Positions 51,488-60,571 of a stretch of 62,361 nt of DNA are shown one piece after another (the stretch's first letter is position 1; every line of letters starts with the position of its first letter). The DNA is taken from the NCBI GenBank assembly GCA_945883495.1, contig CAMCXS010000030.1, positions 1 to 62,361 of the forward strand, read 5' to 3'. Under the pieces are notes generated by a model. It was given only the letters and a program-made list of their open reading frames with translations. It ran no database searches and was not told where the DNA came from. A program made the translations under genes and the position numbers. The DNA comes from Akkermansia muciniphila (lineage in GTDB: Bacteria > Verrucomicrobiota > Verrucomicrobiia > Verrucomicrobiales > DEV007).

Positions 51488-53711
51488 GTTGAATCGCGCG
51501 GATCGTTTTCATCGTCTCCCCAGCCGGGGAATTGCCGCCAATCTTTCTAAGGTGACGCTGCGTTCCGTGCGTCAGCAGCAAGTTATCGTCGGTAACCGGC
51601 CGGGCCCCGTCTGCATACTCGTGAAGACCTGCGGCCCCGAGAGCGATCGCCGCGCCGTAGCTTTCGACCGTTAAAGGACGCGGACTTTGGGATTTGCGAT
51701 CAAATCCGGGCCAACGCTTCCAGTCGAGTTCCCCCCGACCGCCGAGCAGCACCCCCTGCTGCGGCGTGCCCTGGGGATCCACGTTGGAGGGATCAATCCA
51801 GAGCACCGCATTCGGAAAAACTTCCAAGAACGCGGCGGCCACGGAGCGGGCATTCTCCGGGCTCAGCAGGTGCATCGGAAACCACTGTGCGGCCATTCCC
51901 CCAGGACGCAGCCGGGCAGCGATCAACTGGTAGAATTCCACCGAGTAGAGCGCGTTCGTGCCCGCAAAAAGCGGAGGCATCGGCTCCAAGGTAATGACGT
52001 CGTAACTCCGGTCCGCCCGCCGCAGCCAAGCCCGTCCATCCATCGTGACCGCCGTGATTCTCGGATCCTGGAGGACTCCCCGATTGGAGGGGAAATACCG
52101 CAGAAACTCGAAAACCGCCGGATTCACGTCCACGGCAGTGACCGTAGCGGCTTGCTCATCCCGCAACGCGTGGGCGGTTTGCCCGGTGCCGACACAGATG
52201 ACCAGGGCATCGCGCGGATTCTTATGAAGCAACATCGGGAGCCGCCCCATCGCGTCCATGTAATGCGTCAGAGCGCCAAACTCCCCGCTGGCGGCATAGC
52301 CATCAATCATGAGAGCTCTTCCGTGCGGGCTTTCAATGACCGCCGTAGTTACGTCCGGCCCGTACTCCCGGGCGACGACCCGATGCGGGAGGCGGAGCAA
52401 CGTGCTGGCGCCACTGAGGCGATCTTCGGGGAAGGTCAGCACGGCCAAAAGCAGAAGCACTGCATAACGCCAAGGCACGCGTTGACAGCATCCCGTCAGG
52501 ATCGCGAGGACAATGCCCGCGCCCCACGCCAACCAGCCAGGTCCCAGGACCGGCAGCAAGAGCCAAGCGGCCGCCAAGGCGCCCACCGCGCAACCCAGGG
52601 TATTCCAGGCATACAGCCGCCCCCAAGCGAGTGGCTCGCGCACGGCATCGAGCAGCCACGGCAGAGATACACCCAGGAGCGCCACGGGCGGCCCCATGGT
52701 GGCCAATGCCAAGATCAACCAGATCACCGGTTTCCAGTTCAACTGCGCCGCCGGAATCTGTACGGCATCAAGGTGAGCGATCGCCAAACTCGCTGGCAGA
52801 ATCAGCAACCCGGCCCAACCGAGGATGGAGGCCAAACGGACCCTTCGCCGCCGACACCATGGAGCGAACGCCGCGCCCACTGCCAGGGCGATAAGGAACG
52901 CAAAAAGGACGATGGCGAACGAGTCGACTGTGCTCAGCCAAGCGGAGCGGATCGTCCGGAACCAAGTCACCTCCAAGACGAACGTGACGAGGCCAGTAAC
53001 GAAGGCAAGCAGATATGGATTTGCCGCCCTCTCTGAGTCCGCCAGAGAGCTTTCGGGATCAGCGCTTCGAACGGGCCGACTGAACCGGAGGCGTCGACCC
53101 AACATCCAAGCGCCAAACGCCGCGGCCAGTTGCAGGCTCATCACCGCCGTCTGGCTGCTGCCGACGCCCAACGTTGGCAGCAACCCAAACGGAATCCAAA
53201 CGGCTCCCAGCGCCGCGCCTCCGGTGTTGATCGCATAAAGCCGGGACACCGGAATCCCCAGCGAGCGCGCGAGCTGGCCAAGCACGGGAACGGTAGCGCC
53301 GATGGCCACGGTCGCCGGGCCGATGGCCACCACCGAGGCGAGAACCAGGATCACCGGAGCCAACGACGGACTGACCTTGTACGCTGCCGCATCCAAGTAG
53401 GAGACCGGATCCCGAAGCCAGCTCAGCAGATTCCCCGTCAACGCGGCGGCTCCTTCGAGCATCGCGTACAGCAGCCAGGGATGGACGCCGGGAAAGCGCG
53501 GCAACCACCGGGAGGCAAGCAGTGCGCCCGCCATCATCCCCGCCATCATCGTCGTCACCACCAACGCGGTGGCCTGTGCCGAGACACCCAGCGCCAAACT
53601 GGCATGATGCTGCCAGAGCAATTGCCAACCGATCGCCGCCGCTCCACCCGGGAGAACAAGCAGGCAGGCCAAACGCCGCAACGGAACGGGCAAATCAGGC
53701 TCGGAATCCAC
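51468..53711 (-). CDS. Membrane-bound spermidine-synthase-like protein (polytopic + methyltransferase fold)
   Basis: Encodes 747 residues from GTG 53711, preferred over ATG 53777 because GGAGG lies 5 nt before it and the overlap with the upstream gene shrinks to 17 nt. Two blocks of membrane helices (about 10-215 and 230-460) resemble MFS-type/'fused spermidine synthase' transporters. They are followed by a Rossmann domain with 'ALVICVGTGQTAHALRDE', 'VTAVDVNPAVFEFLR', 'DGRAWLRRADRSYDVITLEP' and 'LRPGGMAAQWFPMH'. The Asp in the catalytic 'D.Y' region of true spermidine synthases is not obvious, so polyamine synthesis is uncertain. It is last in a four-gene overlapping operon. Confidence 0.88.
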   Translation of the reverse strand: MDSEPDLPVPLRRLACLLVLPGGAAAIGWQLLWQHHASLALGVSAQATALVVTTMMAGMMAGALLASRWLPRFPGVHPWLLYAMLEGAAALTGNLLSWLRDPVSYLDAAAYKVSPSLAPVILVLASVVAIGPATVAIGATVPVLGQLARSLGIPVSRLYAINTGGAALGAVWIPFGLLPTLGVGSSQTAVMSLQLAAAFGAWMLGRRLRFSRPVRSADPESSLADSERAANPYLLAFVTGLVTFVLEVTWFRTIRSAWLSTVDSFAIVLFAFLIALAVGAAFAPWCRRRRVRLASILGWAGLLILPASLAIAHLDAVQIPAAQLNWKPVIWLILALATMGPPVALLGVSLPWLLDAVREPLAWGRLYAWNTLGCAVGALAAAWLLLPVLGPGWLAWGAGIVLAILTGCCQRVPWRYAVLLLLAVLTFPEDRLSGASTLLRLPHRVVAREYGPDVTTAVIESPHGRALMIDGYAASGEFGALTHYMDAMGRLPMLLHKNPRDALVICVGTGQTAHALRDEQAATVTAVDVNPAVFEFLRYFPSNRGVLQDPRITAVTMDGRAWLRRADRSYDVITLEPMPPLFAGTNALYSVEFYQLIAARLRPGGMAAQWFPMHLLSPENARSVAAAFLEVFPNAVLWIDPSNVDPQGTPQQGVLLGGRGELDWKRWPGFDRKSQSPRPLTVESYGAAIALGAAGLHEYADGARPVTDDNLLLTHGTQRHLRKIGGNSPAGETMKTIRAIQLKGLRL

Positions 53712-55638
53712 GATCTCCTCCGTAGACGCCGCGCCTTTGCTCCCGCTCGTAAACCTGGCTTCCTGCCACCTTCCCAACCGCCTTGGCCAAGGCCGCCACC
53801 GCCCAGCCCTTGCTGGTGAAGATAAAAAATTGCCCCGGCACCGGCAACGTACCGACCAAGGCGTTGATCAGACTTTGGTCGGCGTCATCCCCCCGAAACT
53901 TCCACCACGGCACTTTCACGGTGATCGCCACCAAAAAGTAGGGATGATCCGGCAGCAGTTTGACTTCCGCTTGGACAATGGAAGCACGCGCAATCTCCGG
54001 ATGTTTCGCCAAGACCTCCCGGATCGCATCCAGCGCACCTGCATCCAAACCGTGCGATCGCAACGGGGTCCGATGATTGACTTTGGTGCGCTCTACCTGC
54101 GCTTGCTCCAACAGCTGCTCGTGTTCGTAAACGCGGCGTTCCAACGCCTTCGCCTCAGCCAGCCTCCCCTTGCGTTGCAGATACGCGTGGACCAGCCCGC
54201 AGGCGTCTGGAGTGGCGAAGATGTCCCGCTTCATCGCACGCTCCAAGTGATCCACCCCTGCCATGTCGTCTTCGTCCAGAAGAATCCGGCCATAGAGAAA
54301 GTTCCCAGCGGCATGAGTTGGTTCCATGTCCAGCAATTCACGCAAGAGCGGCACCACCGCTTCATCGCCCTCCACATCCGCGACGTGGGAAATCCGCTCC
54401 CAACGCTGCTCCAACGTCAAGGTCCCCGCCTCCTCGGCCGCCTCGGTTTTCTCCAAGGCTTCCCGACGCTGATTGCCCTCCTCATGGCGCTGTTTCCAGG
54501 CGTCGCGGATCTGCACCACCCATTCTGCACTGAATCGCGCTCCCGCCCGTCGCTCCAGTTCTCCCAGAAACTCCGCCGCCGCCGTGCGCTCAGGAACCGG
54601 CGGCACTGCCACTAGGTCCAGACTGCCCGCCCCGGGGAAACCCATTTGCACGAGCCGGTCTCGCAAACAAGGATGGGTGTCCGCGTTATTTGTCGGCACG
54701 GCAAGCCCTTCCCGCAGCCAACGCGGCGCTTCCGGCCCCAGATCCTGGCGCAAAGCCTGAGCTAAGCGCTCGTGCAAATCGGCAGGCGGAGTTGCCGAAT
54801 CCAGGGCCAGCTTTTGAATCTCCGGCCAGAACTCTTCTTCCAAAAAACGCGCCATCACCGTCAATCGCAGCAGCGCTTGCCCGGCCACTTCGGCTCCCAC
54901 CGCCCGGGCCGCCGAGCCGTCCGCCTCGTATTCCTGACGCCGGGAAAGAACGAAAGCGTGCGCATTAAAGCGGGGCCACCACCACTCCAGGAATGGACCG
55001 AGCACAAAAAAGCCCCGCCGCTGATTGGAGGCGGACGATACCAAGTTCAACCAGGTCAGCCGAATCCGGTAAAGCCAACGGGTAATACCATTGTGTTCTT
55101 TGGATAGGTGCCCGATTTCGTGCGCAATCACGCTCCGCAACTCATCGGGCGACAACCCCTGCAAGAGAGGCAGGCCCAACACCAAAAAGCGGCGCGTTCC
55201 GCCAAAAAGCCCGAATCTCGGCACCTCGCAGGCCGCCGCGTTGAGATCCGGAGTGAGAAAGACTTTGGAAATCCGGCCCACCCGGAGCAGGCGCCGCAAT
55301 CGCTTCAGTTCCGCGAACAGCGCCGGCGCGTCCTTTGACTTCAACACCATCCCCACCGGAGGATCCAACCGCACCCAGAGCGAGCGGAGCACGCTCCAAG
55401 CGGACCAGAGCGCCGTGACGCCCACGATCAACGCCAGCTTCACCGTACCGGCGTTTGGCGAGCGGATCGCTAGGATCGCTACCCCGGCAGCCGTCGCCAG
55501 AAACACGGACAGGACAAGAATCAGGACGGTGTAGCCCAGAATCGCCATCCCCGCCACGCGGTTGACAAAGCGCGCTGGAGAACGCAGCTCCACCGCTTCG
55601 AGCCGGGCCAGCAAGGCGTCCTGTTCGTCCGGGCTCAT
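53695..55638 (-). CDS. M48 family metalloprotease with TPR-like C terminus
   Basis: Encodes 647 residues, ATG 55638, overlapping the methyltransferase stop by 4 nt. Two N-terminal membrane helices (~30-58 and ~66-85) precede an M48 peptidase domain with the zinc motif His173-Glu174-x-x-His177 (IAHEIGHLS) and the third-ligand Glu in RRQEYEADGSA. The middle and C-terminal parts (~400-540) look helical and TPR-like ('THAAGNFLYGRILLDEDDMA', 'YLQRKGRLAEAKALERRVYE'). Family members (HtpX, LoiP, BepA) work in membrane or envelope protein quality control. The long C-terminal extension is unlike HtpX. Confidence 0.9.
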   Translation of the reverse strand: MSPDEQDALLARLEAVELRSPARFVNRVAGMAILGYTVLILVLSVFLATAAGVAILAIRSPNAGTVKLALIVGVTALWSAWSVLRSLWVRLDPPVGMVLKSKDAPALFAELKRLRRLLRVGRISKVFLTPDLNAAACEVPRFGLFGGTRRFLVLGLPLLQGLSPDELRSVIAHEIGHLSKEHNGITRWLYRIRLTWLNLVSSASNQRRGFFVLGPFLEWWWPRFNAHAFVLSRRQEYEADGSAARAVGAEVAGQALLRLTVMARFLEEEFWPEIQKLALDSATPPADLHERLAQALRQDLGPEAPRWLREGLAVPTNNADTHPCLRDRLVQMGFPGAGSLDLVAVPPVPERTAAAEFLGELERRAGARFSAEWVVQIRDAWKQRHEEGNQRREALEKTEAAEEAGTLTLEQRWERISHVADVEGDEAVVPLLRELLDMEPTHAAGNFLYGRILLDEDDMAGVDHLERAMKRDIFATPDACGLVHAYLQRKGRLAEAKALERRVYEHEQLLEQAQVERTKVNHRTPLRSHGLDAGALDAIREVLAKHPEIARASIVQAEVKLLPDHPYFLVAITVKVPWWKFRGDDADQSLINALVGTLPVPGQFFIFTSKGWAVAALAKAVGKVAGSQVYEREQRRGVYGGDRGFRA

Positions 55639-56672
55639 TCGCAGCGCTTGACCGCCGTCATGAACCCGCGATCCGCGATCGTATCCCGATACGGGCCGGA
55701 CTCAAAGCCGAGCGGCTCCAACAGTTCCCGATACTCCGCCGCCGTGTAGCACTTCCCTTGCGTGATGTTCATGAGCAGGGCTGAATACTCCGCGACCGGC
55801 AATGGCCCCGATTTGTCATCGTGCAGAAAGGCTTCATGGATCACCAGCAAACCTCCCGGCGCCAAGGCTGCCGCGGATTTCTCCAGAAGCGTCCGCACCT
55901 CGGGGACATCCCAGTCATGCAGGACATTCGATAGCAAAACGATGTCACGGCCGACTGGCCACGAATCCCGGAACATATCCCCGCTCATCACCGTAATCCG
56001 ATCCTCCAAACCATGCCGTGCGATCTCGGCCCGCGTGATCCGGTCCACCGGTGGCTGCTCCAGGACGGTCCCGCCAAGCCCCGGATGGGCGGCGACCAGT
56101 GTGGCGGTGTAAATCCCGGAACCGCCACCCACGTCGAGCAGCGCTCGGCGATCACCGATCAGCGGGGTCAATTCACGCGCCAACATCTGGCCGAGGATGA
56201 GACCGCGGCAATTCATCAGCTCCGTAAACCCCTTGGCAAAGTCCTCGGACAACATCGAGGCATGCCAATCGTCCCCTTCGGCCTTGGCTTGCCAATTGGC
56301 CGGTCTGCCCGTGCGCAGGACCTCCAAGTATCCTTGCAGAATCGGAGTGTCCCGGATCGGCTCGTAATAGGGCCCCAGATACCACGGGGAACCTTTGACC
56401 AAATGCTCCCGGCCCACGTCCGACAACCGGTTTGCCACCGTGAGGAAGCCGTTGGCGCGGCACAACGTCAACAGCACATCCGCCGGACGCTCCGCCCAGC
56501 CAAACGCCTCACAAACCTCCGCCGTGCTTGCGCCAGGATGATCCCGGAACCAAGTGAAAAGGTCGAAGTGCAACAGCGCAGCGCAAATCAGATCGGCGGC
56601 GTATTGCCGGTCCCGAAGCCGGAGAATCTGCGCAGGATCGCTGGCGGGAAGAGTGGTGAGAGCGGGGTTCAA
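55635..56672 (-). CDS. SAM-dependent O-methyltransferase (acetylserotonin/hydroxyneurosporene type)
   Basis: Encodes 345 residues, ATG 56672, overlapping the sulfatase stop by 4 nt. The N-terminal winged-helix dimerisation domain (~20-100, 'ASTAEVCEAFGW....ADVLLTLC') is followed by a Methyltransf_2 Rossmann domain with SAM motif 'LLDVGGGSGIYTATL' (~188-202), 'VLEQPPV', 'LLSNVLHDWD' containing the catalytic-type His, and 'LAPGGLLVIHEAFL'. The family methylates hydroxyl groups on small aromatic or polyketide-like molecules; the substrate here is unknown. Its position between a sulfatase and an M48 protease is unusual. Confidence 0.92.
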   Translation of the reverse strand: MNPALTTLPASDPAQILRLRDRQYAADLICAALLHFDLFTWFRDHPGASTAEVCEAFGWAERPADVLLTLCRANGFLTVANRLSDVGREHLVKGSPWYLGPYYEPIRDTPILQGYLEVLRTGRPANWQAKAEGDDWHASMLSEDFAKGFTELMNCRGLILGQMLARELTPLIGDRRALLDVGGGSGIYTATLVAAHPGLGGTVLEQPPVDRITRAEIARHGLEDRITVMSGDMFRDSWPVGRDIVLLSNVLHDWDVPEVRTLLEKSAAALAPGGLLVIHEAFLHDDKSGPLPVAEYSALLMNITQGKCYTAAEYRELLEPLGFESGPYRDTIADRGFMTAVKRCE

Positions 56673-58417
56673 GGTTGCTGTAGCGTCAGGGTGAGCAGCC
56701 GGACATCCGCCACAGAGGGGCCAGGGATCTCCGTCGCACGAAGCCTAAGCAGGCCGCGCCCCTGCGCCAGATGAATTGTTCCCAAAGTCAAGGGGCGGAA
56801 CTCCTTCATTGGCGACTCCGCTTTCGGTCGCGAGATGGTGTCCTGGTTCGTGTAGAGCGGCGGATCCCAGGCCGGAGCGATCTTTCCGGCGAGCCGATCC
56901 GGGCCAAAACTTAATTCCACAGTCGCTCCGGCCGGCTCTGGAGCTGTACAATATAGAATGACCTCGTAGCTTCCCGTCGTACGGACATCGACATCCCAGA
57001 CCATGACGTCCTCTAGGCTTTTCCAGTTCACGAAGTAGGAACAGTTCGGAGCACTGGCACTGCGTTTCACCCCTCCCTCCCCCGCTCCATCACGGGCGGG
57101 CAAGGGCGTCCAAGGGAACTCCGGATACCCCACGGGGATTGGCCGTTCATCCTCCGCCGCCAAGACCACCTCTTGGCTCCACGCTTGCAAGGCCTTACGC
57201 AGTTCCGCCCCCTCCGACGGGTCCACCGGGATCGTCTGCCCGGGATCACGCATCATATCGAAGAGCGCGCCGGCGGCGTCGAGACGATACCGCTGCGTCC
57301 GCACGCTGAGATTCTTGTTCTGCTTGCTAAAGATCATCCGATCCGGCCACTCGGCCCCTTGCCCCAGGAGCAAGGGTGACAAGTCCCGTCCGTCCAACGG
57401 CTTGTCCCCAACCCGGGGGATTCCACAAAGCGAAACGAACGTCGGCAGGAGATCAATGGCTCCCGCGATCGGCTCAATCACCGTCCCTGGAACGATTTCT
57501 CCCGGCCAACGCAGAAGCGCCGTGGAGCGCAGCCCGCCTTCGTCCACTGAACCTTTCTTGCCCTTCATCCCGCCGTTCCAGCGCCACGTATTCGGACCAT
57601 TATCGCTAAAATAGAGGACGATCGTGTGGTCTCGAAGGCCCAGTTCATCCACCCGCTTGAGCATGCGCCCCACGTTTTCATCCTGATTCTCCAACATCGC
57701 ATGAGCACAGCGTGTCTCCTCCAAGACTTCTTTGCCGCCCGCGCTCCCCAACTGCGTCACGGACTTGTCGCGATAGCGCCGCCAATTCTCCTCCGGCGCA
57801 CTCCAGGGAGAATGCGGTGTATTAAACGGAACATAACAGAAAAATGGCTTTCCGGATGCCACGCTCCGCTCCATGAAATCGATCGCATGAGCGGCGAATA
57901 AATCCGCAATGTACCCCTTCTCCCGAACAATCTTCCCATTGTGCTCCAGCGGCGGATCGACGTATTCCCCCCAGTGCCCGGACGTAAATCCATAATACTC
58001 CTCAAACCCTCGCGCCATCGGGTGATACGGCCACTGACTTCCGTTGTGCCATTTTCCAAAGGCGCCTGTCGCATAGCCCGCCGCGCGAAAGGCGTCCGCA
58101 ATGGTTCGCTCGTCCGTGTTGAGACGTTCGTCCCCCAAGGAAACGCCGCGCACCCCGCCCCGGGCATGATACCGGCCCGTCAGAAATTCCGCCCGGGTCG
58201 GCGCACAGACGGAACACACGAAAAACCGGTCAAACCGCGCTCCATCCCGGGCCAGGGAATCGATGTTTGGCGTATGCGCCAGCAAGTTGCCGTTGTGCCC
58301 GTAATCCCCCCATCCGGCATCGTCCGCCAGAAAGATGAGCACGTTCGGAGGCGCGGCATTGATGGTGATGACGGCAAGAGCCGAGAAGACAGAGATCAGG
58401 CAACGAACGGGCGGCAT
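56669..58417 (-). CDS. Secreted sulfatase (arylsulfatase family, Cys type)
   Basis: Encodes 582 residues from ATG 58417, where a signal peptide starts (MPPVRCLISVFSALAVITINA). The frame extends to 58567 but that part is not sulfatase-like. It carries the nucleotide-like fold of formylglycine sulfatases: 'LIFLADDAGWGDYGHNG' with metal-binding Asp pair, the activation motif C-x-P-x-R with Cys71 (VCAPTRAEFLTGR), 'GKWHNG', and 'FSDNGPNTWRWNGGMKGKKG'. A C-terminal ~100-residue beta extension (VWDVDVRTTGSYEVILYC) may bind carbohydrate. It likely removes sulfate from polysaccharides. The maturation enzyme is not in the window. First gene of the four-gene operon. Confidence 0.93.
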   Translation of the reverse strand: MPPVRCLISVFSALAVITINAAPPNVLIFLADDAGWGDYGHNGNLLAHTPNIDSLARDGARFDRFFVCSVCAPTRAEFLTGRYHARGGVRGVSLGDERLNTDERTIADAFRAAGYATGAFGKWHNGSQWPYHPMARGFEEYYGFTSGHWGEYVDPPLEHNGKIVREKGYIADLFAAHAIDFMERSVASGKPFFCYVPFNTPHSPWSAPEENWRRYRDKSVTQLGSAGGKEVLEETRCAHAMLENQDENVGRMLKRVDELGLRDHTIVLYFSDNGPNTWRWNGGMKGKKGSVDEGGLRSTALLRWPGEIVPGTVIEPIAGAIDLLPTFVSLCGIPRVGDKPLDGRDLSPLLLGQGAEWPDRMIFSKQNKNLSVRTQRYRLDAAGALFDMMRDPGQTIPVDPSEGAELRKALQAWSQEVVLAAEDERPIPVGYPEFPWTPLPARDGAGEGGVKRSASAPNCSYFVNWKSLEDVMVWDVDVRTTGSYEVILYCTAPEPAGATVELSFGPDRLAGKIAPAWDPPLYTNQDTISRPKAESPMKEFRPLTLGTIHLAQGRGLLRLRATEIPGPSVADVRLLTLTLQQP

Positions 58418-58815
58418 GAAGTGAAGGCAGGGGTTTCGAGAGAGCTTCCCGCCCCCGCCCAGCTTTCGGACCAGATTGATGGCCCTTACCGGGGCTGCGC
58501 GGCGTTCCAGCAGAGAGCAAGCACACCGAGCCGCTCGCATAAAGATCTCCCGGACGGCGGCCTCCACTTTCTCAGGCGGCCAGTCCGGATGCCGGTGCCG
58601 GAGAGCCGCTGCTTTCAGATTGCGGGCGCTCTAATAAAGGTAGATCGCCGTCTGCCATTTCTGGGCCGGAGTGAGCCGCACGGAGGGGCCGTTGACCGGA
58701 GCCTTGGGCGAAGTTTGTTAGGTCCCATTCATGAATCGTAGCGGACCTTACCCCCAGGTCGGCCAGAATCATACCAAAGCTTGCCAAATCCGCCCGAATC
58801 GCCACGATTTCCCCC
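58418..58815. other. Divergent intergenic region
   Basis: About 400 bp between the sulfatase operon (minus) and the DUF1080 gene (plus). No gene is convincing. It should hold promoters for both. TTGACC at 58692-58697 is a possible -35 for the plus strand but the -10 is poor. ATTCATGAAT (58727-58736) is a perfect 10-bp palindrome. Confidence 0.4.
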
Positions 58816-59502
58816 ATGAACCCCTTACCGCTCCGTCTCCTCGCCTCTTTGGCGCTGGCCTCTGCCCTTCCTTGTTCCGCCGAAGACGGCTGGATCCCAC
58901 TCTTCGATGGCAAATCGTTCGACGCCGATTGGGAGATCAAGAGCGGCTTTGCCACCTATCGCGTCGAGGACGGCGCCATCGTCGGCAAGACCGCCGAGGG
59001 CAGCCCGAACTCGTTCCTCGCTACCAAAGCGAAGTACGCCAATTTCGAGCTCGAATTCGAGGTCAAGGTCGACGATGGCCTCAATTCCGGGGTCCAAATC
59101 CGCTCCCTGCTGCAAGAGACGAACGACAAAGGCGAACCCAATCCTCACGGCGGACGCCTTGGAGGCCCTCAAGTGGAGATCGAAAGCAGCCCCGGCCAAG
59201 CTGGTTGGATCTACGGGGAAGCCACCAAGCTCGGCTGGCTCTCTCCAGAGCCCGAGAGCAAAGATCCCGCGACGGATCGCCATGAACACATCAAAAACGG
59301 CGAGTGGAATCACTTCCGTGTCGTCGCTAACGGCCCCCGCATCCAGACTTGGATCAACGGACAACCAGTCGCTGACCTCACTTACGACGAAATCTTCCAG
59401 CGCTATCCCGAGGGCCACATCGGCCTGCAAGTCCACGGCATCAAGAAGGAAACCGGCCCCTTCGAAGTCCGCTGGCGCAATCTGCGGCTCAAAAAGCTCT
59501 AA
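58816..59502 (+). CDS. DUF1080 (3-keto-disaccharide hydrolase-like) protein
   Basis: Encodes 228 residues with signal peptide MNPLPLRLLASLALASALPC. A single concanavalin-like jelly-roll domain with 'WIPLFDGKSFDADWEI', 'FELEFEVKVDDGLNSGVQIR', 'GPQVEIESSPGQAGWIYGE' and terminal 'FEVRWRNLRLKKL', typical of DUF1080 proteins abundant in Planctomycetota and Verrucomicrobiota. Some members act as 3-keto-glycoside hydrolases or lyases; activity here is not proven. It sits near two sulfatases, which fits extracellular glycan use. Convergent with the CDF gene, 6 nt between stops. Confidence 0.92.
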   Translation: MNPLPLRLLASLALASALPCSAEDGWIPLFDGKSFDADWEIKSGFATYRVEDGAIVGKTAEGSPNSFLATKAKYANFELEFEVKVDDGLNSGVQIRSLLQETNDKGEPNPHGGRLGGPQVEIESSPGQAGWIYGEATKLGWLSPEPESKDPATDRHEHIKNGEWNHFRVVANGPRIQTWINGQPVADLTYDEIFQRYPEGHIGLQVHGIKKETGPFEVRWRNLRLKKL

Positions 59503-59508
59503 CACAGC

Positions 59509-60465
59509 TTAGGTGCTAGGCTCTGCGAACGGCTCAATGTGCACCGTCACATCGAGAATCCCGAGATCCGCGTCGAGCAACGCATCCTTCACGCGGTGGG
59601 CGATGTCGTGCCCCTCACGCACCGTGAGGTCGCCATCGACCACCACGTGGATATCCACGAAGAGCATCAAGCCGCTCCGCCGCACGAGGCACTTCTCGAT
59701 CACTTTGACTTGATCCAGCCCCCCCGCGAGGGCGCGGACTCGTTCCACGATCTCGCGAGGCGGGGCGGCATCGAGCACTTCGCGCCAAGCGGAGCGGAAA
59801 AGCCGGGTTCCATTGAAAGCAATCACCCCAGCGGCAAACAGCGCCGCCCAATCGTCCGCCGCTTCGTATCCCTCGCCTCCCACTAAGGCGATGCCAATGC
59901 CCAAAAACGCCGCAATCGACGTCAGCGCATCGGAACGGTGATGCCACGCATCCGTCTGCATCGCCGAACTTCCGATTTCTTCGCCGGCCTGGATGAGCTT
60001 GCGGAAAAGAATCTCCTTGGCCAACACCACCACAAGCAGCACGATCAAGGTGAACGGCTTGGGCAGATGATGCGGCATCCAGATCTCCCGTACGCTCTGG
60101 ATCGCAATCGCGACCGCCGCCGCCAGTAAGGCCGTGGCCACCGCCAACGCGGCCAGCGGTTCCGCCTTTCCATACCCGTAGGGATGCCGTTCGTCCGCCG
60201 GTTGCGCGGCGATCCGCAAACTCCCCAGCACCACCACCGCGCTGACGATGTCGAGCATCGACTCAATCCCATCGGCGATCAGCGCGTAGGAATTGCCCAC
60301 AAAGCCCGAGACGATCTTCACGATGGCCAATACCGTACTGGCCACAATTCCCCAAAGCGTGGCGCGGATCCCTTTGGAGGCAGCGTCGCGCAGGAGCGCA
60401 TGGCCCCGCTTCGGGTCACCGCCAGAGCCCGGGTTCGATGTCGTCACCTGCGTCAACCCAACCAT
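59509..60465 (-). CDS. Cation diffusion facilitator (CDF) metal transporter
   Basis: Encodes 318 residues, ATG 60465. Exports divalent metal (Zn, Co, Fe or Mn) from the cytosol using the proton gradient. Six membrane helices span ~35-215. Metal-site residues are visible in helix 2 (ADGIESMLDI) and helix 5 (HHRSDALTS, the HxxxD pair), and RHPYGYGKAEPLAAL is a family signature. A C-terminal cytosolic ferredoxin-like domain (~235-310) has 'VDIHVVVDGDLTVREGHDIA' and 'VTVHIEP'. The metal is not determinable from sequence alone. Confidence 0.94.
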   Translation of the reverse strand: MVGLTQVTTSNPGSGGDPKRGHALLRDAASKGIRATLWGIVASTVLAIVKIVSGFVGNSYALIADGIESMLDIVSAVVVLGSLRIAAQPADERHPYGYGKAEPLAALAVATALLAAAVAIAIQSVREIWMPHHLPKPFTLIVLLVVVLAKEILFRKLIQAGEEIGSSAMQTDAWHHRSDALTSIAAFLGIGIALVGGEGYEAADDWAALFAAGVIAFNGTRLFRSAWREVLDAAPPREIVERVRALAGGLDQVKVIEKCLVRRSGLMLFVDIHVVVDGDLTVREGHDIAHRVKDALLDADLGILDVTVHIEPFAEPST

Positions 60466-60571
60466 TCTTCACCCGCCGGGGACGACGGGGCAAGAGGGAT
60501 GAGTCAACTTTCCCGCAACCTCCGGCCCCGCCCGAGGTTTCTTCAGCCTCACCGTTCGCTCATTCCGCCCG

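Noticed and set aside
58418-58567. Longer start for the minus-strand sulfatase
   Set aside because: The extra 50 residues are not signal-like, and a good signal peptide starts at ATG 58417.
58572-58955. Minus-strand 127-codon frame overlapping the DUF1080 start
   Set aside because: No motif and it conflicts with a clear signal peptide on the plus strand.
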